NCBI GenBank assembly: GCA_000708835.1
Contig: DF236972.1
Span: 264,498 to 328,497, forward strand
DNA: 64,000 nucleotides
Reading direction: 5' to 3'
Source: Klebsormidium nitens
Lineage: Eukaryota > Streptophyta > Klebsormidiophyceae > Klebsormidiales > Klebsormidiaceae
In this document: in pieces, positions 1-12,400 of the stretch
Numbering within the stretch: position 1 is the first letter of the stretch
Layout: the number at the start of each line of letters is the position of its first letter
Notes under the pieces: generated by a model
Told to the model about the DNA's origin: nothing
Database searches by the model: none
What the model saw: the letters and a program-made list of their open reading frames with translations, nothing else
Translations under genes and position numbers: made by a program

Positions 1-480
1 CGGACGGCTCGGCGGAAACGGAAGGGCTGGGCGAAGCGGACACGGAAGGCTGGGCTGACAGCGAGGGAGAGGGGGAGGGGAGGGGGAGAGGGAAGCGGAA
101 CTTGACGCCGAGGGGGAGGGTTTGGCTGAGATTGAAGGGGAGGGGGAAGGGGTTTGGGAGGGTTGAGGCGAAGTTGACGGGCTTGGGGGGGGAGACGTAG
201 ACGCAGAGGGAGAGGGTTCCGCAGACATAGATGGGGAGGGGAGGGGGGAAGGAGATGGCGACAGATCCGGGAAGTAGATCGGGGGAACGGGGAGCGTATT
301 GAGTCCGCAGGAGCATGCGGTAGTGGCCGCGAGAATTGCGACGGGGTCTCCGGTTGCGAGTGCGGCCTGGAGCGCATTTAGACAGCTGGCGGTGACCTCT
401 CCGGGGGGGACGTCCACGTGCTTGACTGTCACCCTCGCGGCGACGCAAATCTGCGGCAAAGTCGCAGGCGGAGCTGAGCG
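1..480 (-). other. Last visible exon of the giant gene: post-REJ linker then Ser/Pro tract
   Basis: The exon opens at 480 in phase 0 with RSAPPATLPQIC, then a helical-looking SCLNALQAALATGDPVAIL stretch like the linker that follows REJ regions, then Ser/Pro repeats (SPSPSPLPSPS) running off the window. The Ser/Pro pattern moves into another frame at about 60-110. Downstream of it SAQPSVSASPS is read in the shifted frame, so a one-base slip or base-calling error in the C-rich run is possible. Confidence 0.6.
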
Positions 481-3400
481 CTGGATGACCTAAATCTGAC
501 GATCCAGAAGAACGCATTGAGCTGAATAATAATCACAGGCGACTTATCTGCAGTCACTGATCTTGATTCAACAGCTAAGCTGGTGAGTTTGTAGTATAAG
601 TGAGGACTCCAGATACAAGGTAGGCCGTTCTGCCAGGAGTTGGAAGGATGGGCGTATTCGATCTAAACCCTGATGGAATGAAGGTCGTAACAGCTTTCGA
701 AGTTGGCAAGCAGAGCAGTTTATCTCGAAGCATGTGTCACGATTGAAACAAGCTTTTGTGGAGGGGTGAATTCTATTCACGTGTGCCGACGCATCTTCAC
801 AGCCGTCCGAATGAATGGAGCACCGAATCCTTCCTTCGACAGTAGAGACCACTTGGGGAGCACGGTTCCAATAATGAACGACGTTGCCTGCTACGCCGCC
901 ATAGCCAACCTTTGCGGCCCTTACCTGCGAGAGCCACGCGTCCGAAACGCAGGCGTACACCGTCCGCGTATCGTTGTTCGCCGCTAACCCGGCGGGAAGC
1001 GTCGCAAACGTATACGACGGCAGCTGGCTGTTGGAAACGAGCGCGATCTCTAACCCGTCGTCGTCGACGTAACCGATTTCGTAACTGAGGGGCGGGAAGT
1101 CGGTGGCCCAGCTGGCGAGTGACGCAGTGTATGACGTCAGGCCGTTGTCCCATCCCTGGGCGGGAGTGACCGTGAGGCAGAGCGAGGGGGCGTTGCAGAC
1201 CGGGCCACGTGGCACCTGGAGATTGGCGGTTTGAGAGTCAGACCGTGTAGCTGGAAGATAAATGGCAACGGTAAGGTACTTGCTTCCTCGTCACATTGTC
1301 TCTGTATTCGACAGTTACAGATGGAATATAAGGAGGGTCAATCGAGGTATGGCAACTAGAGTGCCGGTCTAGAAGGGGCACGGAAGCGGCTAAAAAAGGC
1401 TATGTTGAAACAGCGCGCTCGAAGGGGCCAAGACTGTGAAAGATGCGCTTGTGCGGACCGAGAATCATCCAAAGCCGTGGTAAACAGAGATGCCGAACTC
1501 AAATACTAGTAGCGACATAACGGATCTCGTGAGAGGCTTCTTGCTGCAGAACTCAGCCACGTGGCTTTATGAAGCTAGGTTATGCTGTGCTTGGAACCAC
1601 AGATTTCTGCCAAAAGGCTTCCGCAACGTCTTCGCTTTGCTAAGAAGTTGACGTCACATGCTGCCTCGCATATTGAGGGACGAAGTGTCTGAATAAGGTC
1701 CTAGGGTTTCAAGGTCTTAGGGTTTAATTATGGGGAAAACAAACTAAGTGTGTTGGAAGTCGGTACCGCACCTGAATGGTATACGAAGCCGTTCCGACCA
1801 GCCCCGTATACACGTCCGTGATGTATACGATGACCGTATACGAGTACCCCGGCTCCAGGAACGCTGGGCTGATCGCCAAGTACTGCGACAGCTGCCCGGT
1901 CGTCGCGATATCGGGGTTGGTTAGGTTAAGGTTCTGACAAACCCAGCGGTAACCGATCGGTCCGCCGCTGGAAGCGAGCACCTGAGCCTGGAAGCGCGCT
2001 GGGCGTGTTGGGTTGATCCTGCAATTAAAGAAGGACAACGTATCAACCATTTGCAGCGAACCCAACATTGCTTCTGAGGTTTGGGTTAGTGTTTAGTCGT
2101 TTGCTAGGCGCCAATGTCCGGAACTCTGATGAACTGTTGCTCAACTGTCCGGAGGGGAAGAAAAGAGGCGACCGGTTTTTAAAAGTAGACGGGGATCCAG
2201 TCGGAATCATTCCGGGCGTCTTTTGCAGACTCGGAATGTGAGACCCCGCTTGAAAATGACCGTCTGAGATCGTCAAATGGCCCCTCTATCTGCCGGTGAC
2301 GCTGACGGTATCACAACGTGTATTGTTCACAGCACGTGCAGTACCGGGGTTTGGGTCAGACTCGCTATCGTTATCCACTGCTTGTCGACACTAACCAAGA
2401 TGTCCACCTTGACGATATGGACGCTTCAATACTAAGGTAGGGCAGCCCGTCCTGACCAACCAGGTTCAATGGAACCCTAAGATTAACTACAATTCTCAGA
2501 AAAGTGAGGCTTCTCACGCTTGCAGCACAAGGATCTGGCCGATGGGCGGGTTAGTGTAACCCGCCACGATCCGGATCGTAACCGACGCCGTGGCCTGCCG
2601 CGCGCACTGCCCGTTCACACACGCGCCCTTCCCAGCGAGCGCGTAGAATGTGAATACGCCCGGCTTCAGCGTGTAACGGGGGACGGTGAAAACTACCGAC
2701 GAAGCGTCTGGTGACGTGGCGTTGGCGTTACGGAAGCAGTCGCCCCCGCTGCTGTCAACGCACCGCCAGAAGATCTTGAAGGCTGCAAAAAGATAGGGGG
2801 AGACGGTTTGAGGGTTGATGAGGGGGCGGGCCAATAGCATATCGAGCGTGCCTGCAGACTAGAAGAGACGGGGACTCTCTACAACAATGTTTGGAACTGA
2901 TGTTTTAAGAATAGTTGATGAAATGTGGACTGAGAGCTAGCGACGAGTGGATCAGTCCAGACACCTAGCAGACGGCTCCGAAGAACAGTCACAGTAATTT
3001 AGAGTCAAAAGAAGCGACGTCGCAGGAAGTATTCCCCCCCGTCGCTCTAAAAAGCTTTAAAAAGACAAAAGAGTTCAGTCTTCGATCGTACAAAAGATTG
3101 TACGTAAGTGCAGGCAGGCACGACTGCCCCAAAAAAACCTCACAGATCGCCACGTGCCGACCGCTCACATCAGACTACTCGCTTTTGAAACAAACAAAGC
3201 GGGAAATCTCACCTTCAAGAAGATTTAGGGGATCGTCCGGATCGGAAGCGTCCACAATCAGCACGAGTGCTTCGCTATCCACCGCGTCACGTGACCCTCC
3301 TCTGACGACAGCAGTGACGTCACTCGGGACGACGACTAGATCGACGTAAGCGTAGCCAATCGGGTCGTCGAACTGGGGACCCAGCGTGGTGTCAACGACC

Positions 3401-6400
3401 CTGGCCTGTAACGCGAGGCTGTACTTGCGGCCAGGCGTTACGCCGGGGGTGTTGGCCGGGATAACAAGGTCTTTGAGGTTGGTCTTGAGCTGCAAAAATA
3501 AGAGCAGGGTATAATTCTCAGAGGTAGCATGAGCGCTTCAAGTTGGAACGTCGAGAAAGACCCTCCAATCCCACTGCGAGTACTTTCAACAGCAGCATGG
3601 CAGCTCAAAAACACATGCCTTGTCCAACGGCTGGGTTAGTGCGTTATGATGAAAAGCACTTTCGCTCTGTACGATCAGCCCGGCAAGTTTTGCTGTCCTC
3701 ACGACTGCCTGTGCATAGGTGAGGAACTTGCTCAGTACGATGTCAATGGAAAGTTGAGGACCGAGCGAAGCCCGCAATGCTTGCGGACATTACGCACTCT
3801 AGCTGTTCAGATTCCCGGACAGATCGACAGGCGTCCTCCATTGTTACTACAGTTGTTTAAAAGAGATTGAGAACTCAGAACGAAACGACCGGCAAGTGGA
3901 ACGGACCTTAGGGCAAGAATACATAACGGCAGACGAGCCGGAAAACGAGCCGGAAAACGAGCCGAAATTTTCTGTCACCGCAAATCTGCACGTACATTGT
4001 GAAAGGCCCATTGGCAAGCAAACGCAACAATCACCGACCGAAACACGAAGCGACATGGTCTCTCACCCCATCCATTGAGAAGTTCGTCGACCCGTTGACG
4101 AAGGTCCACTGATACGTGAGCTGCGACGCGGCTCCGCAGAGTGGCGCGTAGACCACCGCGGTCTGGAGAATCGTTGCGACCGGTAGCTTGATCGACCGGG
4201 GGTTAGCCCCGACCACGCTCATAACCGGGATCGGGTCGGCCGTGCGGGTAAACGTCCAACTGGTGTTGGTCATCTGGGCGAAAAGGAAACGGTAGCTTTT
4301 AGGAGCTGAGGGATGGTCCAACGGACTGAGTCATGCCGGGATTGTGGAAGTGATTGAACGGGCGACCGGAAGTTGGCAGAAGAGTGCACCGTTAATGGAA
4401 GTAGTTGCTGACGGTTTACGTGGGGGTTACGACAGGACTCGCAGCAGTAAATGATTGCATTCGTGGTAGTAAGCGAAGCCTCGATGCTCCCAGGGTGCTA
4501 GAGCTGATGAGAAGAACAAGGGAATCGAAACCGTAGGGTCTGGCTATTGTAAGGGTTGTTCTCTGCATTTCACCTCCCAAAACAAATGCAGACGTCAAGA
4601 GCTACCTTACTGACATTCATCATTCACTGATGAGCTTCGATCAAGGATGAAGTTCTCACTGCCTTCGATAATGCTCCGAACAGTTTAAGGAGGCATCAAC
4701 AGCTCATTTGGTGCGTGCTCGACACCGGGATTAGGCTGCCCCGTCTGCTAAGGTAGGCGTTAACAATGTTCCTTGAAACAGAACATCCAAGAATCAGAAC
4801 ATTCAAAAAATGTTGAGGCAGAGTCGTCGTTTCAGGTTTGCGTTCCCACCTGACCAAGGAAGCTCGCAACTGTCAGCGCCACCGTGTAGTTCCCGGGGCC
4901 CAAGTCCCGGCTGTCCAGCCACAGCTGCGTGGCCCCTTGCTGCGCCGCCACCTCATCATGCGCTGACATCAGCGACACGACATCGGGCGCGCTCGCGAGC
5001 GTCCAGTAGTACTTCCCGAGCGGACGCCCGGACGGGTCGCTCGAGAGGGACGCGTCCAAAACGACCGCGGTCGCCGCATTAACGGCCGCGCAGCGCGCGC
5101 CAACTAGAGTGGGGCCGCTTATAACGGCGATCGGTAACGGTGGGTTGTCGGGCCAGTCAACCGTTACAGTGACGTTTTCGTCGAAAGGAGTGCCGGTCCC
5201 GGCCTGGATGAGGCCGTTCGCGAGGAGCGCGATCGTGTTGCCGGGAACTAGAGTGGCGGATGTGCCCAGGGTTACAGTAACCGTGGTGCTGGTTATGGTG
5301 CAGACCGCGCCAGATCCGAGGAGGTTGCGGGTGGCGATTGCGAAGATGAGGGCGCAGCCGGACCCGCTCAGATTCGGGTCGGGCATGGAGTTAAGGCTGA
5401 CCAGAACGCTCTTGCAGTCGCTGCTCATCTGTAAAGGAGGAATCTGGGTTAGTTCACTGAACCGTTGAGAATCTAAATGCTTTCCCCTCGAAGAACTTGG
5501 GAGTGCAGATCAATGTTTCGAGACTTCCAAATGGACGAAGGTGAAAGCTGCGCCACCGTTCCAGGTCGAGTTCGATCTTGGGGTGAATCGCTTCGAGGAG
5601 AAGAAGCCGTCACGGATTGCTAGGACAGAAGTCTGTTTCAATTGAGGTTAAAGGGTTCAATTTCTACGCACTCGACCCAATGTTCGCTAAGCTTAGGGTA
5701 CAAAGTCATACGTTCAAGACGCAAAACCTTTTCTCTTTAACAGGAATCGAAGCTCGACGTTCTTCCTATATAGCCGCTGTCAAGTTGAAGCACACCTCTC
5801 TGCGGGGCCCCCGAGACAAGAAAAATGGTCGACACGACCACGCTTAGCATTTTAGCGTCAAGTTCAGACCCCGCATGAACTCAGCAGAATAGATCTTAGG
5901 AGAGTCTGGAATGCGCCTCCCTCATTTTCAAACCCGTAACCTCGACCGTGACGAGGTAAAAGGGTGTACCTCACCGCATCACCAATTTCGAAGTACTTGC
6001 TATCGTCCCTCGACAATTGACTACGATCATTACGTATCAAAGCAATGGATGATTGTTTCACCGTACCTTTGCCCCTGTCATGAACGGCTTGACCGCCTGG
6101 CACGTGCCCCCACACGGCATGCATCCCGCCACTCCCGTCCCCCGGTCACAAGAGCAGACTTTGCACCCCCCCGGAACGGGAGCACAGATTCGATTCACCG
6201 GACAGTCCGCACTCGTCCCACACGCGGACGCTGCCGGGACGCCTTGGCTCGCCCCGCCGGCAGCCGCCCACGTGTCGCAGTTATTGACGCACGTGCCGAG
6301 GCACGCGGAGGAGCAGCCACGCGTCCCCGTGAGCGGGTCGCAGGCGCACTCGCGCGTGCAGTTCCCGCCCGCGAAAAACGCGCTGCAAGTTTGGGACCTC

Positions 6401-9400
6401 GCGCAGTCGGAGTTGCCCCGGCAGAAGCAGTTCTGGGTGGAGTCGAGCGAGCCGGGCGCGCAGAAAGTGGGCGAGGTCGCGGAGAATCCCGCGCACAAAT
6501 CGGTGCCGCAGAGGGCGTCGATCAGGAGACGCGCGCCGGAGTAGAGCGGGGGGAAGGACTTGGGGAGGGGGCAGTAGGTCGCGATTCCGTTGCTGGTGTT
6601 GGAGCCCGGAATGTTGAAGGCCTGCGGAACGGAAAAGGAGGGGCTTGGAACAACTAATCAGGCGGTCCGCAAGTGTGCAAGAGAGTCCCCGCTGGACCAG
6701 GGGTAAAAGCTTCCGTTCTGTCGAAACAATAGCGGAAAGCATCAGGCGGAAGAAGTGTGTAAAGGCCTATAAGCTCCGTCCGTTTTCTTTGACCGGAAGG
6801 CGTTGTGAGCACAGGAGGACTCTTTCCTTTCAAAGTGACGTCTAAAGTTTTGCACACAAGGGACGCTTTCAGGTGCTGAGGGGTGGTCAACTGTCCGCCC
6901 GCAAGAGGCGTCCCTTATATGAAAGTCTAAGTCAGTGCAAAGTAACAGCAATATCGAACTTTGGTTTGCCGAAAGATTCAAACAATCAGCAGCATAAGCC
7001 TTTCTCCGCACCTATTTGTTGAGCGGCTGACTGCACTCTACTACGCAAGGCAAGGCCGTGATAAAGTCCACGTGGCACAAACGGACGTCCCGCTTACCTT
7101 GATATACATGTCCAGCCCATCTTGCGCCACGTTGTTTGTAAACGCACACAGGTCAAACCGGGAGGTCGCTTTCGGCCCGGTGTAAATTGCCCCGGCCGTC
7201 AGGCCAGCCACGTTCGAGTCGAACAAGCAGCCGGAAAAGTGCCCGGTAGAAGACACCGCCAGCGAAACAGCGCCTCCGTCCCCACCGGCCGTGTTCTTCG
7301 TAACCGTGCAGTTAACCATGGTTATCACGCTGTCAAGGTAAAGCGCGCCCCCTGAAGCCCCCGCCTTGTTCCCGGTGAATAGGCACCGGGCGAAGTTGAC
7401 GCTTCCGCCGGTCGCGAAAACGGCGCCCCCGTTTCCTGTCGCATTGTGGTTAGCGAAAACCACGTTGACGAAGGTGCCAACCGAGTTGGTTAGCGAGACC
7501 GCGCCGCCGCTGCCGTCGGAGTCCGCCACGTGGCCGATCGTGGGCTGCCCCCAGCCGCCGACCAGCAAGAGGTTCTCCAGCCACAGCTCGCTGCTCTGCA
7601 CCCGGAAAATCCGGAAGGCGTTCCCGCCCGAGATCGAGAAGCGGCACGTGCCGTTCCTTGGGGCCGAGCAGGCGCCACCCGTCAGGCGCAGCTGCGACCG
7701 CACCACGGGCAGGGGCGACGTCAGCACGACGTCAGCGTCCAGTATGATCCAGTCGCCCTGGCTCATTGCGTACCGGAGCTGGGCTTCGGTGCTGACGCGG
7801 AACGCACCGCTCACGAAAGGGATCACCGGGGGGGGGCAGTCTCGGAAAACTAGATTGAGCGATGAACCAGCCACTTTGAGAGTGCTCGGGTTGGGGCAGA
7901 TGAAGGCTGTTCCGGCCACTCCAACGGAACCGTAGACCGGAAGGAGGAGTCCCCGGAGGAAAAGATCGTCTCCTCCGAGCACGCAATGGGCGGAATCGTA
8001 AGCGAATGTGCAGGCGGAAAGGATGACAGTTGCCCGGGGATCGACGTAAATGGCACCTGGAAGGGGACAAACCAATGCGGTTAAAATATTTTGGAGAAAG
8101 TCCGAAAAAAAAACATGCCGCTTTGGACTGGTTCTGGAACTTGAGTGGGTCATGCAACATCACATTTGGTCATTACTGGCTAGAGTAGCTGCTTCGAAGC
8201 TTCGAAGAGACATTTCTCTACCTGTGTGCAGGACATTACGTCACCAGAAGGAACCACTTCAGTCGTCTGAAAGTTCGGGCCAATGGGGAGGTTTATTCAA
8301 GGTCCAGTTTCCAACTTCCAACCCTGTCCTGTGATCTTTATATACCTGGCCGTAAACCCAAACTAGAGCGAGCACCATCGCTCACCTCCCTTGTCGTAGG
8401 CCGTATTCCCCACAAACGAGCACTCGAAGAAGTCCCCGACTGACGTCACCGCCAGCGCGGCCGCGCCGCCCGCGATGGCCGCCGTGTTGTTCTGGAACGA
8501 GCAGTCCGTCAGGTTAACGTTGCCCTCCGCGAAAACCGCCCCTCCTAGTTCGAAGGCGGTGTTGTTGAAGAAGACGCACGACATGAAGTCCGCCGAAGTT
8601 TTCCCGTCGTTGTCAACGAAGACTGCACAGAGTATGATCAAGAGTCAACGACGAGCGGACTGAATAAGAGGTTGAGTATCACGCGTCTCTGCAAGGCTCA
8701 CTTGTCTCTGGGATCACGTATTCTTAGATGCTATGGCTGCAGCGAATTGAGTCTTTAAGACAAACATCCGTGGTGATAACAGAACCATCTAGCCGAGCGG
8801 CCGCCATTAACATCTTCAGGAAAGAAAACAAAACAATTCAATGGCATTATCATCGAAAACAAAACAATAGGTCTCAGGGGATGATCTACTCGGAGCGGCT
8901 GCGCACTTCTAGGCGATTGACAGGGAAGGAACTACTTGACTTAAAAGCACTCATTCATCGCGGGGTTTCAGAGAGCATAGGAAATGCTGAATGAACTTTC
9001 TCCCGTCCAGATTTTGCTAATGCAGAGTGATGGTAAGATCCAACCATGTCATTGTTATGGGTCGTATTCACTACGCGCTTCCTTACCTGCGCCTCCGCTC
9101 TCCCACGCCAGATTCTCTGAGAAGATGACCTCACGGAACGTCACTGTCGCACCGCCAATCACCCGCACGGCTCCCCCCTCCTCGGTGCTGTTTCCTGCGT
9201 TGAACTCCAGCCCGGTGATTAAAACGGTTCCCCCCGAAATGGTGAGAATCTGGCTGGAGTACCCGGCGCTTATCATAGGGGGGCGGCCCATCGAGTGCGA
9301 AAAGTCGGGGCTGCCTGACAGAACCAGGTTTGCGGTAACGGTCGGCAACGGCCCCAACTGCATCGCGATATCCGTCTCGAGGACGATATCGTATTGGCCG

Positions 9401-12400
9401 TTCGCCAGAGCGTATCGCAGCTGGGCCTCGGTGGTGATGAGGAACGTCCCTCCGGACGGGAGGACCGGCGGGGGGGGGTCGCAGCTGTCCCTGAACACTC
9501 TATAAACCGCCCCCCCGTATTTGAGAGAAGTCGTCGCCGGGCAGTAATCAACGCCACCGTCGGATGCAGTCCCGGGGAAATCTCGAGCGTAGAAGTCGGC
9601 CCCGCTTTCGAACGCGACGTTCAGGCTGAACGTGCTTCGCGTCAGCTTTGCGTTGCTTTTGTAGCCAATGCTCAGGCCCCCCCCGAAAAGTTGCGCCGTG
9701 TTGTTGGTGAAGAAAGTGGTAGCGAATTGCGCAGAGCTGGAATCGTGCCCCGCAAAACCACCCCCGGAGTCCCCAGCCCGGTTCGAGGAAAACTCGCAGT
9801 CCGAACCGCTGACGATTGACCGTTCGGCGAAAAGGGCGCCACCGTAAACCCCAGCAGTGTTACCGTCAAACAGGCAGGACCACAGCTGTAGCCGGCCGTA
9901 ACGCACTTCGACGGCGCCCCCGTTGTACGTCGACCGTCCGTCAAAGAAGACCACGTTTCGGAGCGTTCCGGTGCCGCTCTTAGCATAAAGAGCGGATCCG
10001 CGGAACGCCTTGCCGTCCGCAAGAATCAGAGTGTCCAGGAAGAACGGAATTCCTCGAACGGTGAAAATTCGGTACAAGCCGTTGCCGGAAACGGAGACGG
10101 GCCGAACCGGCCCGGCTTGGGTGGAGATATTCACACCGACGATTTGGACACTGTTCGTGATTGCGGGTAACGGGCCCTGCAAGACGATGTCTGCAGTCAC
10201 GACGATCGTGTCCGTTCCGTTCCGGACGTTCGCATAAGCGATTGCCGTCCGCAGCTCCCAGTCAGACGCGACCTGGTAGGCGCCGTCCAACCGGCGTGGC
10301 AGGACTGAGCTTGGACACGTGGCAAGCACTGAAACGCTCGCGGTTGCCCCGTCGAAGGTGAGATTTGCGGAACAGGCGCAAAGAAGCGCCTGGACGGTTT
10401 GTGTTGACCCCGCGTCACTACGCAGGTCATTGCTTAACCCGCCCTTCCCCGGGCCGACTTGGCTTATGGTGTTGTTACCAAAAGTCGAGTTGCTAACCCG
10501 GACGTGACCCCCTGGGTTAACTTGCAACCCGCCCCCGGTGCTCGCTGCCGCGTTGCCCCAGAACGTGCTCGACTCGATGAAAACATAACTGGAAGTCTGC
10601 GCAAGAACCGCCCCCCCCGAAACGTTTGCCGCGTAGTTACCGGTGAACTGAGACCCGCTAACCTGCGCTAAACTGCCCGTTGGAACCGTAACCGCGCCCC
10701 CGGAACTCCCCCCCCAGTTGCCACTGAACGCACACCCCTGGAAGGTCGCGAGCCCGTCGATGAAAACAGCCCCCCCGGAAATGCCTGCGGTGTTGTTCGC
10801 AAAAACGCAGCCCACGAAATCCGCTCCCCCGTCTGTCACGTAAACGGCCCCCCCGTATAGCCGCGCACTGCTATACGAGAAGGTGACGTCAGCGAACGTG
10901 CCCCAGCCGTCGGTGATGGAAACAGCACCCCCGGTGGAGTTGCTGAGCCCCCCCGTCAGGGTCAGGTTCGCGATGCTGACGTCAGCCCCGAGCGCGCGGA
11001 AAATGCCGTAACCGGGCGCCGCCAGCAGGACGAACTTGCCGTCGGACGCGGCCGGGTTGGGCGCCCCGGTCACGATGACGTCAGCGGTGACCGTCGGCAG
11101 CGGTCCGCTGAGCTGGACGTTGGACGTGATGACGACTTTCTTCGCGTTGTTGTTGAGGGCGGAAACGAAGTCCGTCTCGGAAGTGACGTAGTACACGCCG
11201 TCGATTTGGGCCACCGCGATCCCGCACGCTTTCGTCAGGATCTTGGCGACCGCTCCGCCAATCACGGGGCGACACGTCAGCGGGCACAGCTCCATGCGCC
11301 CGAGCTGATCCTCCGAAGGCGAGTCGACGAGAAACAGGTCCGGGCCCGTTGCGTTTGAGGCCCTGTTTCCGGCGAAGGTGCAATTGTTGAAGCCGCTTTG
11401 GCTGGAGAGCTCGCCATACACCGCGCCGCCGGGGCCTCCCAGACACGTGTTGTTTCTCAACTGGGTGAATGCGAAACCCGCCTCCGCGAATTGCGGAACC
11501 ACGACCGCGCCCCCCGCGTTCTGCGCCGTGTTCCCCACAAACCGGCAGAACAGAAACGTGGTCATGCCGTAAACCCAAACGGCGCCGCCGGAACCAGACG
11601 CAGCGTTCAGAACGAAGTCGCAGCTTTCGAATGCGGCGTTCCCATCAACCATGTAAACCGCGGACCCGTTTCCTAACGCAGAGTTCTGCACGAAACCCAC
11701 GTTCGTAAACTCGCCGCTGCCTGTTGACGCGCCCAGGTTTTCGATGTAAACCGCGCCGCCGTTATCCCCGGAATACCCCCCGTACAAATCCAGGTTAGCC
11801 ACGGTTAACTTTGCCCCCCGAACGTAGAAAATGCGGAAAGTGTTGAGCCCGGAGATCCTGATGCGCGCGGCGAGGGGGGGGTTGGGCCAGTCCGGCCAGA
11901 GACCGTGAATGGTGACGTCACTGGTGATGATTGGGAGAGGCGCGAAGAGGGTGACGTCGCTGACGAGCAGGATGTCGGCGGCGCTCTGGTTGATAGCGTA
12001 TGCCAGCTGGGCGGGCGTAGAGACGATATATATGCCTCTACCGATGGGGATGACCGGGGGGGCGCAATCTGCGAGTCGCAAGTGCAGCAGATTTCAATCT
12101 TGAGAAAAAACAGGGCCTTGATTGATATATGAGAACGTAGTTTTGCTTACCGAGCGACGGGCACTTTCTTTCAGGCGACTCGAAAACAGATCGCTTTGTC
12201 CTATAAAATTTGCTCAAGAAGGAACCGATGAAGGCACTACACCCTCAACGCACACGGCTCCAAATCCATGCCACACTTCTTTTCGCCTCCGCAACTTGCT
12301 CGAGACTGCTTCCGTCATGCAAGAAATAATCGTGCGCTTTGTCGAACGTTTCCGTCAGAACCTCTACGGAAGTCCGCTCAGATATGGTGCAGGAATATTC

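Noticed and set aside
5911-6657. 248-residue plus-strand frame
   Set aside because: It lies opposite the Cys-rich exon 6067-6621, which has conserved cysteine spacing and correct splice phases. The plus frame is an Arg/Ala-rich GC shadow.
9394-9819. 141-residue plus-strand frame
   Set aside because: It lies opposite the 2982-nt beta-helix exon and has no independent support.
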